Below, in pieces: positions 1 to 9,360 of a stretch of DNA of 64,000 nucleotides. The notes beneath the pieces are model-generated. The model made no database searches and was not told where the DNA came from. It saw only the letters and a program-made list of their open reading frames with translations. Origin of the DNA: an uncultured Acidobacteriia bacterium (lineage in GTDB: Bacteria; Acidobacteriota; Terriglobia; Bryobacterales; Bryobacteraceae); contig CAIUOG010000120.1 of the NCBI GenBank assembly GCA_903900705.1, positions 44,518 to 108,517 on the forward strand, given 5' to 3'. The stretch's first letter is position 1, and each line of letters starts with the position of its first letter. Made by a program: the position numbers and the translations under genes.

Positions 1-2676
1 TCCGGCGGCGTTTCGGTCCGATTTATCACAAAAAACAGCTGGTTCGTGGGACATGTTGCGGTCGAGACGAGTCTTTCCGAGCCGCCCAGCCCGGGTCAGA
101 TTGTCAGCGCCTCCGATCTTGATCTGGGAATGCCCTTCGACGAAGAGCAGTTGCAGACGGCCGAAGAGAACATCCGCAAGCTGCTGCTGAACGACGGCTA
201 CTTCGACCCGCACATCTCGCACCGGCTCAAATTCGACGACACGTTCCAGCAGGTACAGGTGACGTTCATGATCGCGGGCGGGAAACGCAGCCGTTACGCG
301 GCCCCGACGATCACCGGCGACACCTCCGTGATTTCCGCCTCCGAGATTGACAAGGCCACGAAATGGCACAAGCTGCTGATCCCGGGCTATCGGAACGTGA
401 CGCAGACCCGCACACGCGCCGGAATCGACGGCGTGCGGGCGAAGTATCAGAACGCTAACCGGTTGCGCGCCTCCGTTACCCTGGAACCCTTCGACCGCGA
501 GCACCCCACGCCACGCATCACTGTCAATCCGGGCCCCTTCGTGGAAGTGAAAGCCCAGGGCGCCAAGCTCGGAAAGAACACACTCAAGCAGCAGGTTCCG
601 GTGTTTGAGGAACACACCGTCGACGAGGATCTGCTCACGGAGGGCGCCAATAACCTGCGCGATTATTTCCAGGCCCGCGGCTACTTCGACGCGGATGTGG
701 AGTACGAACAACAGGACGTTCGCAACGGCAAAACCGAGATCGACTACATCATCACCCCCGGCAGGAAGCACCGGCTCGCGTGGCTGGAGGTCACCGGCAA
801 CAAGTACTTCAGCACGAAGACGATCCGCGAACGGATGTATCTCATCCCCAGCACCTTCGAATTCCGGCAGGGCCGTTACAGCGAAGCCTCGCAACGCCGA
901 GACGAGCAAACCATTGCGGATCTGTATCGTTCCAACGGATTCCGCGACGTCGAGGTGACAGCCTCCACCATGGACAACTACAAGGGCAGGGAGAGCGACT
1001 TCGCCGTCTTCTTTCAGATCAAAGAGGGCCCACAGTACACGGTGGAACTGCTGCGCGTTCAGGGGGTGAGCCAACTCGATTTGTCCAAAACCCTCGAATC
1101 CCTGAGTTCCCAGGCCGGTCAGGTCTTCAGCGAATTCAACATCGCCTCAGACCGCGAAACCATCATGCAGCAGTACGGGCAGAATGGCTTTGCGAACGCC
1201 ACCTTCGAATGGGATTCCAAAGTGGACACCGAACGGCACAAGGCCGAGGTCACCTTCACGATTCACGAAGGCTCCCGGGAGTTTATCCGCCAGGTGGTAA
1301 CGACGGGACTCTCCACCACCCGGCCGTCCCTGGTAAACCGGCAACTGGGTCTGAACCCGGGCGATCCCCTTTCGGCGGCGGCCATGGCGGAAACGCAACG
1401 CCGCCTGTATGACCTCGGCATCTTCTCCCAGGTGGACATGTCCATACAGAACCCGAATGGCGACGAGAGCCGCAAATATGTTCTTTTCGACATGCAGGAG
1501 GCCCGCCGCTATTCCCTCACGGGCGGCTTTGGCGCGGAGTTTGCGCGCATCGGCGGCAGCAACGCCATCACAGATCTTTCCGACCCCGGCGGAGCGGCGG
1601 GTTTCAGCCCCCGGGTTTCGCTCGACCTCACACGCCTGAATCTGTTCGGCAGCGGTCAGTCCCTGAGTCTGCAAAGCCGCGTCTCCACCCTGCAGAAGCG
1701 GGCTTCGATCAGCTACTTCGTACCGCGCGTGTTCAGCCTGGCGAAGTTCGACGCCACGCTCTCCATCCTCTACGACGACACGCACGACGTCCGGACCTTT
1801 CAATCGAAGCGCGAAGAAGCCTCGGCGCAGTTCGTGCAGCACGTATCCAAATCGCTGACCGCGTTCTATCGCTTCAACTACCGCAACGTGGGGGTCTCGA
1901 ACCTGAAGATCGACCCGCTGCTGCTGCCGCGCCTCGCGCAATCCGTGCGCGTCGGAATCTCGTCCTTCAACCTGGTGCAGGACCGCCGCGATGATCCCAC
2001 CGATCCGCACAAGGGCGTTTACAACACCCTCGACGTGGGCTGGGCGACGCGTTTCTTCGGCTCCCAGACGAGCTTTGTCCGCGTTCTGGCGCGCAATGCG
2101 ACCTATTACAGGCTGGGCGAGAAGATCATCCTCGCCCGTGAGACGCAGATCGGACTCCAGCCCGCCTACCGGATTCCCGCCAATGCCGATCCTTCCGATC
2201 CGATTCCCCTGCCCGAACGCTTCTACGGCGGCGGCGGCAACACGCAGCGGGGCGTTCCGGAGAATCAGGCCGGCCCTCGCGATGACCTGACCGGCTTTCC
2301 GCTCGGCGGCTCGGCGCTGTTCTTCAATAACACGGAACTGCGCTTCCCGCTCTACGGCGCAAATATCAGCGGGGTTTTGTTTGAGGATGCGGGCAATATC
2401 TATTCGAGTCTGCGCGACATCTCGTTCCGGGTAACGCAAAATAACCTGAAGGATTTCAATTACATGATCCATGCGGCGGGTTTCGGTATCCGCTACCGGA
2501 CACCGGTGGGTCCGCTGCGTTTCGATCTTGCATACAGCCTGAATCCGCCGAAGTATAACGGTTTTCCCGGCAGCTACGTCCAGCTGGTACAGTGCTCCGC
2601 CGCCAACAATTGTCAGGCCTCGCTGCAGCAGATCAGCCACTTCCAGTTCTTCTTCTCCATCGGGCAGGCGTTCTGA
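1..2676 (+). CDS. Omp85 family outer-membrane protein (TamA/BamA-like), 5' truncated
   Basis: The reading frame is open from base 1 and its first codons already look like the first strand of a POTRA domain, so the start lies upstream and the GTG at 46 is internal. The first two thirds are repeated POTRA-like modules, with 'GYFD' strand-helix signatures near residues 45 and 210. The last 350 or so residues are a 16-strand Omp85 barrel: a conserved loop with 'TQRG' and 'GGSALFFNNTELRFPL', and a terminal beta-signal ending in Phe (FSIGQAF). Omp85 proteins insert or translocate beta-rich proteins at the outer membrane. The stop overlaps the next start (TGATG), and a SurA-like chaperone and TamB follow, which favours a TamA-type partner over the housekeeping BamA. 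BamA itself cannot be excluded. Confidence 0.9.
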   Translation, partial: SGGVSVRFITKNSWFVGHVAVETSLSEPPSPGQIVSASDLDLGMPFDEEQLQTAEENIRKLLLNDGYFDPHISHRLKFDDTFQQVQVTFMIAGGKRSRYAAPTITGDTSVISASEIDKATKWHKLLIPGYRNVTQTRTRAGIDGVRAKYQNANRLRASVTLEPFDREHPTPRITVNPGPFVEVKAQGAKLGKNTLKQQVPVFEEHTVDEDLLTEGANNLRDYFQARGYFDADVEYEQQDVRNGKTEIDYIITPGRKHRLAWLEVTGNKYFSTKTIRERMYLIPSTFEFRQGRYSEASQRRDEQTIADLYRSNGFRDVEVTASTMDNYKGRESDFAVFFQIKEGPQYTVELLRVQGVSQLDLSKTLESLSSQAGQVFSEFNIASDRETIMQQYGQNGFANATFEWDSKVDTERHKAEVTFTIHEGSREFIRQVVTTGLSTTRPSLVNRQLGLNPGDPLSAAAMAETQRRLYDLGIFSQVDMSIQNPNGDESRKYVLFDMQEARRYSLTGGFGAEFARIGGSNAITDLSDPGGAAGFSPRVSLDLTRLNLFGSGQSLSLQSRVSTLQKRASISYFVPRVFSLAKFDATLSILYDDTHDVRTFQSKREEASAQFVQHVSKSLTAFYRFNYRNVGVSNLKIDPLLLPRLAQSVRVGISSFNLVQDRRDDPTDPHKGVYNTLDVGWATRFFGSQTSFVRVLARNATYYRLGEKIILARETQIGLQPAYRIPANADPSDPIPLPERFYGGGGNTQRGVPENQAGPRDDLTGFPLGGSALFFNNTELRFPLYGANISGVLFEDAGNIYSSLRDISFRVTQNNLKDFNYMIHAAGFGIRYRTPVGPLRFDLAYSLNPPKYNGFPGSYVQLVQCSAANNCQASLQQISHFQFFFSIGQAF

Positions 2677-3287
2677 TGAGAAGACTCCTGCTGCTGCTGA
2701 CTCTCGCGTTGCCCGCACCGGGCGTGATCGTGGACCGGGTGGCAATCTCCGCGGGGAATCAGGTGATCACAGCCAGTGAGGTGGATCTGCGGCTGCGGCT
2801 GACGGCCTTCCAGAATGGCGAAAAGCCAGAGGTCTCAACGGCGGCGCGGAAGAAGGCGGCGGAACAACTGATCGACCAGAAACTCGTGGAGCGCGAAATG
2901 GAGGTCGGGCACTATCCGCGACTGAGCGCGGAGGGCCGCAAACTGCCTCTGAAGAATTTCGCAAACCAGTTCTATCAGTCGGATCTGACGGCGCTCGAGC
3001 GCGCGCTGGCCGCGTACAAACTGACCATGCGCGACCTCGAAGAGGAACTGGGCCGACAGTCTGATCTGCTTTCTTTTCTGGGAGTCCGGTTCCGCCCGGT
3101 CGTTCAGGTATCCGAGGAAGACATGCGGAAGCGGGCGCAGGACAAGCAGATTTCGCTTGACCAGTTCCGCAATCAGATTGAGCAGAACCTCGCGGCGGAA
3201 CGCGCCGATGCCGACCTCGAAGTCTGGCTGAAGGACCAGCGGAAGCGAACGAAGATCGAGTACCTCGATCAGGATCTGGCACCATGA
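2676..3287 (+). CDS. SurA N-terminal-domain periplasmic chaperone without PPIase domain
   Basis: 203 residues. The ATG overlaps the stop of the Omp85 gene by one base. Residues 1-18 are a signal peptide (MRRLLLLLTLALPAPG). They are followed by 'VDRVAISAGNQVITASEVD', the typical opening of SurA/PrsA-like foldases, and then a helical SurA_N segment. The C-terminal part keeps the 'VSEEDMRKR' helix. No parvulin rotamase domain is present: family members with it are about twice as long. The likely role is holding unfolded outer-membrane proteins in the periplasm and passing them to the neighbouring Omp85/TamB pair. The role is inferred from family and operon position. Confidence 0.8.
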   Translation: MRRLLLLLTLALPAPGVIVDRVAISAGNQVITASEVDLRLRLTAFQNGEKPEVSTAARKKAAEQLIDQKLVEREMEVGHYPRLSAEGRKLPLKNFANQFYQSDLTALERALAAYKLTMRDLEEELGRQSDLLSFLGVRFRPVVQVSEEDMRKRAQDKQISLDQFRNQIEQNLAAERADADLEVWLKDQRKRTKIEYLDQDLAP

Positions 3288-6200
3288 AGTGGACGCTTCG
3301 TATCGCCGCCGTCGGAGTAGCCCTGGCGATTGCGCTGGCCGCCGTCGCCCTCTGGATCGCGCAAAGCGACTGGGTGCGGGAACGGGCTCGGAATTTGATC
3401 GTGCAGGAAACCGAGCGAGCCACCGGCGGCAGGGTGGAACTCGGGACCTTCCGGTTCGACTGGCATACGCTGACGGCCGACGTGGACCGTTTTGTGCTGC
3501 ACGGGACTGAGCCCGCGGGCAGCGCGCCGCTGGTGAGCGTGAAGCATGCCAGCATCCAGCTGGAAGTCCTCTCGCTGGTCCGACGCGATTTCCGGATTCG
3601 AAAAAGCGAAGCCACTCAGCCGGATGGGCACCTGATTGTGGCGACGGACGGGCAGACGAATATCCCGCGGCCGAGGGTCCGGAAGGCCGGAAAGGGCGTG
3701 GCGCAAATGATCCTGGATCTGAAGATCGGCGCCTTCGACCTGCGGCAGGGCTCGATTCTGCTGGAGGTCGCCGGGCAGCCTCCGAAGATCCTTCCCTGGG
3801 ACGCGCGCGGGGAGAATCTGACGGCGCAGGTGGCGTATGAGGAACTCCAGGGACGCTATTCCGGCACGGTATCGCTGGCGCCGCTGCACCTGAAGCAGTT
3901 CGATATCGAACTGCAGGCGTCCGCGTCCATGGAAGCCGACCGGATTCTGATCACCCGGGCTCTGCTAAAGACTGGGGAATCCGAAGTGGAACTCCGGAAT
4001 ACCATGCTGAGCCATTTCGCCGCGCCCGTCTGGACGGGACAGTATCAGGCGAAACTGGCGCTGAAGAATTTCACCAGGCTGGCGCGCGGCACCGTGAACG
4101 CGGTCGGCACCGCACGGTATGTTTCGCTTTCGGATTATCACGCTGCCGGGAACGTGACCAGTACAGACTTCGGCATCGACGTCTTCCGCAACATGCGAGT
4201 GCAGGCGGACTTCGAGGCTGACACCGACAAGGTCGCGGTGAAACGGGCGCGAGTGCAGACGCTGGGTGGCGAGATCACGGGCGCGGGCGAACTGTTGGAT
4301 TTCGAGCGCTTCAAAGCCTCCGGCCAACTGGCGCACTTCAATCTCGCGCAGGTTGTGGCAAAGGTGGTCGCGCAGCAGACGAAGCAGAAACTGCCGTACG
4401 ACGCCACGATCTCAGGGCCGTTCGAGGTGCGCGGGAGTCTGCGGCAGTTGCAGGGGTCGGCGCAACTGGAACTCGGTCCGGCCAGGGAAGGGCCCGCCGT
4501 TCGGGGGCAGGTCGGATTGAACTTCAATTCGGCGACCCGGAAGATCGATCTGGGGCATTCGGTGGTGGACCTGCCGCATTCGCATGTGGAAGCGACGGGA
4601 ACACTGGGTGAAAGCCTGCAGGTGAAGCTCGATTCGGGGGACGCCGGGGACCTGTTGCCGTTTCTGCCTGGGGAGCGTCCCGACCTGGCATTTGGAGCGC
4701 TGCATTTCGAGGGGACTGTGCAGGGGCCGCTCGAGCATCCGCGGGTGGCGGGCTTCGCGACGGCGCAAACCGTCCGGTTTGAGAAACAGCATCTGGATGC
4801 GGTGGCGGGCGACTTTACGCTCAACGAGAACCAGCTGGCGATTCGAAAAAGCGAAGCCAATTTCGCCGGAATACCATGCCATGTTATTGGAAATATTGAA
4901 CTTAAAAATTGGCTCCTCACGCCAAAATCGACACTCAACGGCACCGTGGACCTGACCGGATCGGAGTTGAGCAAGGTACTCGCGGTGGCCGGGGAGAAGG
5001 ATATTCCGGTCACTGGCATGCTGAGTGGCACCGCGAAAGTCACCGGTAGTGTGGGCGACCCGCGCGCCGCGGGTGATCTGACGCTGGCGAAGGGGCAGAT
5101 CTACGGTCAGCCGTTCGATTCGATTTCCGGCCATGCGCAAGTGGTGGACCGGAAGGCGGCGACTTTCACGGGGCTGTTCATTTCCGGCGCGAAACGGGTG
5201 AACATCAGCACGCGGTTCGACCAGGCATCGGAAGGCCGCGTCGAGTTTAACCTTACCAGCAATACCATGCCGCTGAACGAAATCCACCTGGTGCGGGAGA
5301 GACAACCCGATATCCATGGGTTCGGAAAGTTCCATGCCGACGGAGTGCTGCGAATCGCGCGGGACCGGAAGAATGAACAGCGGGTGGATCTGGAGAGCCT
5401 GAATGCGGACGCTTCGGCCAATGATCTGGAACTGACGGGCCGCAACCTGGGCAACGCGCGACTGCTGGCGCAAACGAAAGACGGCGTGCTGGTGGCCCGG
5501 TTCGATTCCAACGCGGCCAATGCCTCCATTCACGGCGACGGAACGATGCGCCTGAACGGTGACTACCCGCTCGAAGGCAAGGTAAAGTTCAGCAACGCGG
5601 GCCTGAATTCCCTGATCACCCTGATTCTGAAGGCGGACAGCCCCGCGAAACCGAACTTCGACGGGACAGCGGAGGGCGAGCTGAATTTCCGCGGACCGGC
5701 GCGGAAGCCGGAGCTGATCGCGGGGACGCTGGATATTCCGAAGATCGAGCTGCATGCGTTGCCGGGGACGGATTTTGCGCGCGCCCTGCCGAACTACAAC
5801 ATCACCAACAAGGGGCCGATTCAGGTTTCCGTGACGAGCCAGGCAGTGCGTTTCGAGAGCGCCCGACTGCAGGCGCCGCAGACGGACCTGGCACTCAGCG
5901 GCAGCATCGGTTTCACCGGACAGCAACCGCTGGGACTGCGGGTGCAGGGAAACATGAACATGGCGCTGGCGCGGTCCCTGAGTTCGGACATTACGGCGGA
6001 AGGGCAGCTTTCACTGGACGGCACCATTCGCGGCAACTGGAGCGCACCGCTGATCACGGGCCGGGCTTCCATTAAGAATGGCGAGTTCCACTTTGCCGAT
6101 TTCTCGAACGGCCTGGCGAATGCGAACGGAGAGATCGCGTTTAATGGGACGCGGGCGACCATTCAGTCGCTCACCGCGGAATCGGGCGGCGGCAGGGTGG

Positions 6201-7219
6201 ATGTTTCCGGGTTTACGACGCTGAACAACGGGCTGCTGGCGTTTCGCCTGGAAGCGAAATCGCGCGGGGTGCGGGTGCGGTATCCGGAGGGTGTCAGCTC
6301 CATTTCAGACGCCGATATTACGCTGGCCGGCACGCAGCAGAGGAGCGAAGTCTCCGGGTCGATCAGCATTCACCGGGTGGCGATCAACCCGAAGTCCGAC
6401 GCGGCGACGATTCTTTCGGCTGCGGCGGAGCCGCTGAAAACGGCCTCCGTGCAGAATACGCTGGCGTCGAACATGAACCTCGACGTGCAGATTTCGACCG
6501 CGCCGGATGTGGCTCTGCAGACCAGCGTGACGCAGAGTCTGCAGGCGGATGCGAACCTGCGACTGCGCGGCACGGTGACAAATCCGGCGGTGCTGGGGCG
6601 GATCAACATCACGCAGGGCGAGATTGTGTTTTTTGGCAATAAGTACTCGATCAACCAGGGCACGGTTTCCTTCTTCAATCCGAGTAAAATCGAGCCGATT
6701 CTGAACGTGGATCTGGAGACGAAGGCGCGGGGCGTGGATGTGATTCTGACGCTCTCCGGACCGGTGAACAAGCTGAACGTGACGTACCGGTCCGACCCGC
6801 CGCTGCAGTTCTCCGACATTGTGGCGCTGCTGGCGACGGGGCGCACGCCGAATGATCCGACGCTGGCGCTGGGGTCATCGGGGCAGTCGCAGGGCTTTCA
6901 GCAACTGGGGGCGAATACGCTGATCGGGCAGGCGATCGCAAATCCGGTGGCGGGGCGACTGCAGCGCTTCTTTGGGGTGAGCCGGATTAAGATAGACCCG
7001 CAGCTGACCGGAATCACGGGAAGCCCGCAGGCGCGACTGACAATTGAGCAGCAGGTAACGCCGGAGATTCTGTTCACCTATATCACGGATGTTTCGAGCA
7101 CGAGCACGCAGCTGATCCGGGTGGAGTGGGCGTTCAACAGGAACTGGTCGGCGGTGCTGATAAGGGAAGAGAACGGCTACGTGGGACTCGATTTCACTTA
7201 TAAAAAACGGTTTAAGTAA
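3284..7219 (+). CDS. tamB: Translocation and assembly module protein TamB (DUF490)
   Basis: 1311 residues, starting with an ATGA overlap on the previous stop. An N-terminal signal anchor (about residues 5-27) is followed by a very long run of short beta strands typical of AsmA/TamB beta-helical bridges. The last 350 or so residues form the conserved DUF490 domain: 'GRINITQGEIVFFGNKYSINQGTV' region near 1110, 'SDPPLQFSDIVALLATGR' near 1170, and a terminal 'YVGLDFTYKKRFK'. TamB spans the periplasm, is anchored in the inner membrane, and works with an Omp85 partner in autotransporter insertion or lipid transport to the outer membrane. The gene order Omp85, chaperone, TamB supports one biogenesis unit. 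Confidence 0.92.
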   Translation: MKWTLRIAAVGVALAIALAAVALWIAQSDWVRERARNLIVQETERATGGRVELGTFRFDWHTLTADVDRFVLHGTEPAGSAPLVSVKHASIQLEVLSLVRRDFRIRKSEATQPDGHLIVATDGQTNIPRPRVRKAGKGVAQMILDLKIGAFDLRQGSILLEVAGQPPKILPWDARGENLTAQVAYEELQGRYSGTVSLAPLHLKQFDIELQASASMEADRILITRALLKTGESEVELRNTMLSHFAAPVWTGQYQAKLALKNFTRLARGTVNAVGTARYVSLSDYHAAGNVTSTDFGIDVFRNMRVQADFEADTDKVAVKRARVQTLGGEITGAGELLDFERFKASGQLAHFNLAQVVAKVVAQQTKQKLPYDATISGPFEVRGSLRQLQGSAQLELGPAREGPAVRGQVGLNFNSATRKIDLGHSVVDLPHSHVEATGTLGESLQVKLDSGDAGDLLPFLPGERPDLAFGALHFEGTVQGPLEHPRVAGFATAQTVRFEKQHLDAVAGDFTLNENQLAIRKSEANFAGIPCHVIGNIELKNWLLTPKSTLNGTVDLTGSELSKVLAVAGEKDIPVTGMLSGTAKVTGSVGDPRAAGDLTLAKGQIYGQPFDSISGHAQVVDRKAATFTGLFISGAKRVNISTRFDQASEGRVEFNLTSNTMPLNEIHLVRERQPDIHGFGKFHADGVLRIARDRKNEQRVDLESLNADASANDLELTGRNLGNARLLAQTKDGVLVARFDSNAANASIHGDGTMRLNGDYPLEGKVKFSNAGLNSLITLILKADSPAKPNFDGTAEGELNFRGPARKPELIAGTLDIPKIELHALPGTDFARALPNYNITNKGPIQVSVTSQAVRFESARLQAPQTDLALSGSIGFTGQQPLGLRVQGNMNMALARSLSSDITAEGQLSLDGTIRGNWSAPLITGRASIKNGEFHFADFSNGLANANGEIAFNGTRATIQSLTAESGGGRVDVSGFTTLNNGLLAFRLEAKSRGVRVRYPEGVSSISDADITLAGTQQRSEVSGSISIHRVAINPKSDAATILSAAAEPLKTASVQNTLASNMNLDVQISTAPDVALQTSVTQSLQADANLRLRGTVTNPAVLGRINITQGEIVFFGNKYSINQGTVSFFNPSKIEPILNVDLETKARGVDVILTLSGPVNKLNVTYRSDPPLQFSDIVALLATGRTPNDPTLALGSSGQSQGFQQLGANTLIGQAIANPVAGRLQRFFGVSRIKIDPQLTGITGSPQARLTIEQQVTPEILFTYITDVSSTSTQLIRVEWAFNRNWSAVLIREENGYVGLDFTYKKRFK

Positions 7220-7240
7220 GCTTCGCGATTACAGTAGAGG

Positions 7241-8338
7241 TTGGCGGGTATTTACATATCGTGGCCGTTCTGCGCGCAGAAGTGCACGTATTGCAACTTC
7301 GCTTCCGGCGTGCAGCCTAAGGAACTGGAAGACCAGTACATTCCGGCGCTACAGGCAGAGTACGCGGCGCATCGGTGGCAGTGGACGCCTGAGACGCTTT
7401 ATCTGGGCGGGGGAACGCCGAGCGCTCTGGAGCCGGAGCGCATTCCGCAGTTGCTGTCCGGGCTGCCGGGAAGGCCGTGGCGCGAAGCGACGCTGGAGGC
7501 TGCGCCGGGTTCGCTGAATCCGGAGAAGTTGGCCGCGTGGGTGGCGGGCGGCATCAACCGGGCGAGCCTGGGCGTGCAGTCGTTCAACAAAGCCGAACTG
7601 GCGCGCACGGGGCGGAAGCATGACGCGGAGACGGTGCGGCGGGACGTTTCTCTGCTGCGCGATTTCGGCATCGGGAACATCAACCTCGACCTGATCAGCG
7701 GCCTGCCGGGGCAGACGGAGCAGAGTTGGCGCGTTTCGGTGGAGGCGGTGATTGCGCTCGAAGTTCCGCACGTTTCCGTCTACATGCTGGAGGTGGATGA
7801 CGACAGCCGGCTGGGGGCGGAGATCATCCTCGGTGGCAAGCGGTATGGGGCGTTCGACGTGCCGGGGGATGACGAGATCGCGGGCTTCTACGAGTATGCG
7901 GTGGAGGAACTGGCGCGGCATGGCATTGCGCGTTATGAGATATCCAACTTCGCGCGGCCGGGCATGGAATCGCTGCACAATCTGAAGTACTGGAAACGGG
8001 AGCCTTATGTGGGCTTCGGTTCGGACGCTCATTCGTTTGATGGAACGATGCGCTGGCAGAACGTGGAAACGGCCCGCAAGTACGTGGACAAGTGGCGAAA
8101 AAGCGAACCCATTCGGGCCGAGACGAGCCGACCCAATCCGGTGGAAGAGAAGTTCTTTGTAGGGCTGCGGCTGGCGGAAGGCGTGGAGCCCGATAACCAG
8201 GACTGGGAGCGTTTTGGCCCCGCATTTGAGCGTTTTCTGGCCGGTGGCGTAATGGAGCGGGACGGAAGCCGGCTCCGGCTGACCGCCCGCGGAATGATGA
8301 TTTCCAACGAAATTTTCGAGGAGTTTCTTGTAGCATGA
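7241..8338 (+). CDS. hemW: Radical SAM heme chaperone HemW
   Basis: 365 residues from a TTG start preceded by 'gtagagg'. The radical SAM cluster motif is at the N-terminus: C11, C15, C18 (CAQKCTYC). Other features are 'YLGGGTPS' near residue 55 and the HemW signature 'HNLKYW' near 250, followed by 'GFGSDAHSF'. HemW is annotated in many genomes as oxygen-independent coproporphyrinogen oxidase-like, but true HemN has an extended N-terminus that is missing here. HemW is a cytoplasmic heme-binding protein that delivers heme to respiratory enzymes. Its stop overlaps the next gene (ATGA), so it is translationally coupled to the threonine aldolase. Confidence 0.88.
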   Translation: MAGIYISWPFCAQKCTYCNFASGVQPKELEDQYIPALQAEYAAHRWQWTPETLYLGGGTPSALEPERIPQLLSGLPGRPWREATLEAAPGSLNPEKLAAWVAGGINRASLGVQSFNKAELARTGRKHDAETVRRDVSLLRDFGIGNINLDLISGLPGQTEQSWRVSVEAVIALEVPHVSVYMLEVDDDSRLGAEIILGGKRYGAFDVPGDDEIAGFYEYAVEELARHGIARYEISNFARPGMESLHNLKYWKREPYVGFGSDAHSFDGTMRWQNVETARKYVDKWRKSEPIRAETSRPNPVEEKFFVGLRLAEGVEPDNQDWERFGPAFERFLAGGVMERDGSRLRLTARGMMISNEIFEEFLVA

Positions 8339-9360
8339 GCCTGATTGATTTACGCAGCGATACCGTTACCAGACCCACGCCGGCCATGCGCCAGGCGATG
8401 TTCGAAGCCGAGGTGGGCGACGACGTTTATGGCGAAGACCCCACGGTCAACCGACTGGAAGCGCGCGCGGCGGCAATTGCCGGCAAAGAAGCCGCGCTGT
8501 TCGTCCCGACGGGCACGATGGGCAACACGATCGGACTCAAGGTTCTGACCAGCCACGGTCAGGAAGTGATCTGCGATTCCCGCGCGCATCTGCTCGACTG
8601 GGAACTCTCCATGCTGGCGTGGTTCTCCGGCTGTCTGGTGCGCGCGGTGCCGACCGAGCATGGAATCCTGACGTGGAATGACATCAAACATCTGGTGAAA
8701 CCGGTGGGTCCGCATTGGGCGCCGACGGGCGCGATTGAGATTGAGAACACGCACAACATGGCGGGCGGGCGCGTGTATCCGCAGGCGGTGATTGACGAGA
8801 TTTGCGATGAGGCGCATGAGCGCGGCGTGCCGGTCCACATGGACGGCGCGCGACTGTTTAACGCGGCGGAGGCGGCGGGGCGACCGGTGAGCGAGATTGT
8901 GGCGAAGGTCGACACGGTGATGTTCTGCCTGTCGAAGGCGCTGGGGGCTCCGGCGGGTTCGATGCTGGTGGGGCCGAAGAAACTCATCGACGAGGGCAGG
9001 TTGATGCGGAAGAGGCTGGGCGGGGGGATGCGGCAGGCGGGAATTCTCGCGGCGGCCGGACTGCTGGCGCTGGAAGATGGCCCGAAGAAGCTGGCCGACG
9101 ATCATGCGAATGCGCGCTTTATTTCGCAACGGCTGCAGAGCATCGACGGTATTCGGGTAAATCCGGTGGAAACGAATATTGTGATTTTCGACGTTTCCGG
9201 AACCGGGCGGCTGCCGAAGGAACTGAGCGCGGCGCTGAAGGAACGCGGGGTGCTGATGAACGGCGTGAATGACCGGCTGATGCGCGCGGTGACACATTAC
9301 GACGTGACGCACATGCAGTGCACCGCGGCGATCGACGCTCTGGAAGAAGTGCTGGGTTAG
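8335..9360 (+). CDS. ltaE: Low-specificity L-threonine aldolase
   Basis: 341 residues, the usual family length. The protein opens with 'DLRSDTVTRPTPAMR', the hallmark of the family. It has the phosphate-binding 'PTGTMGN' loop at 58-64, 'HMDGAR' with D170 to hold the PLP pyridine nitrogen, and the Schiff-base lysine K201 in 'CLSKALGAPAGS'. It cleaves L-threonine and allo-threonine to glycine and acetaldehyde in the cytoplasm. The start overlaps hemW by four bases; the 3' end overlaps the convergent deacylase by four bases. Confidence 0.93.
   Translation: MSLIDLRSDTVTRPTPAMRQAMFEAEVGDDVYGEDPTVNRLEARAAAIAGKEAALFVPTGTMGNTIGLKVLTSHGQEVICDSRAHLLDWELSMLAWFSGCLVRAVPTEHGILTWNDIKHLVKPVGPHWAPTGAIEIENTHNMAGGRVYPQAVIDEICDEAHERGVPVHMDGARLFNAAEAAGRPVSEIVAKVDTVMFCLSKALGAPAGSMLVGPKKLIDEGRLMRKRLGGGMRQAGILAAAGLLALEDGPKKLADDHANARFISQRLQSIDGIRVNPVETNIVIFDVSGTGRLPKELSAALKERGVLMNGVNDRLMRAVTHYDVTHMQCTAAIDALEEVLG

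Noticed and set aside
1147..2745. 532-codon open frame on the minus strand across the Omp85 gene
   Set aside because: Shadow of a GC-rich gene; Arg/Ala/Gly-rich with no domain, and the plus-strand frame has clear barrel signatures.
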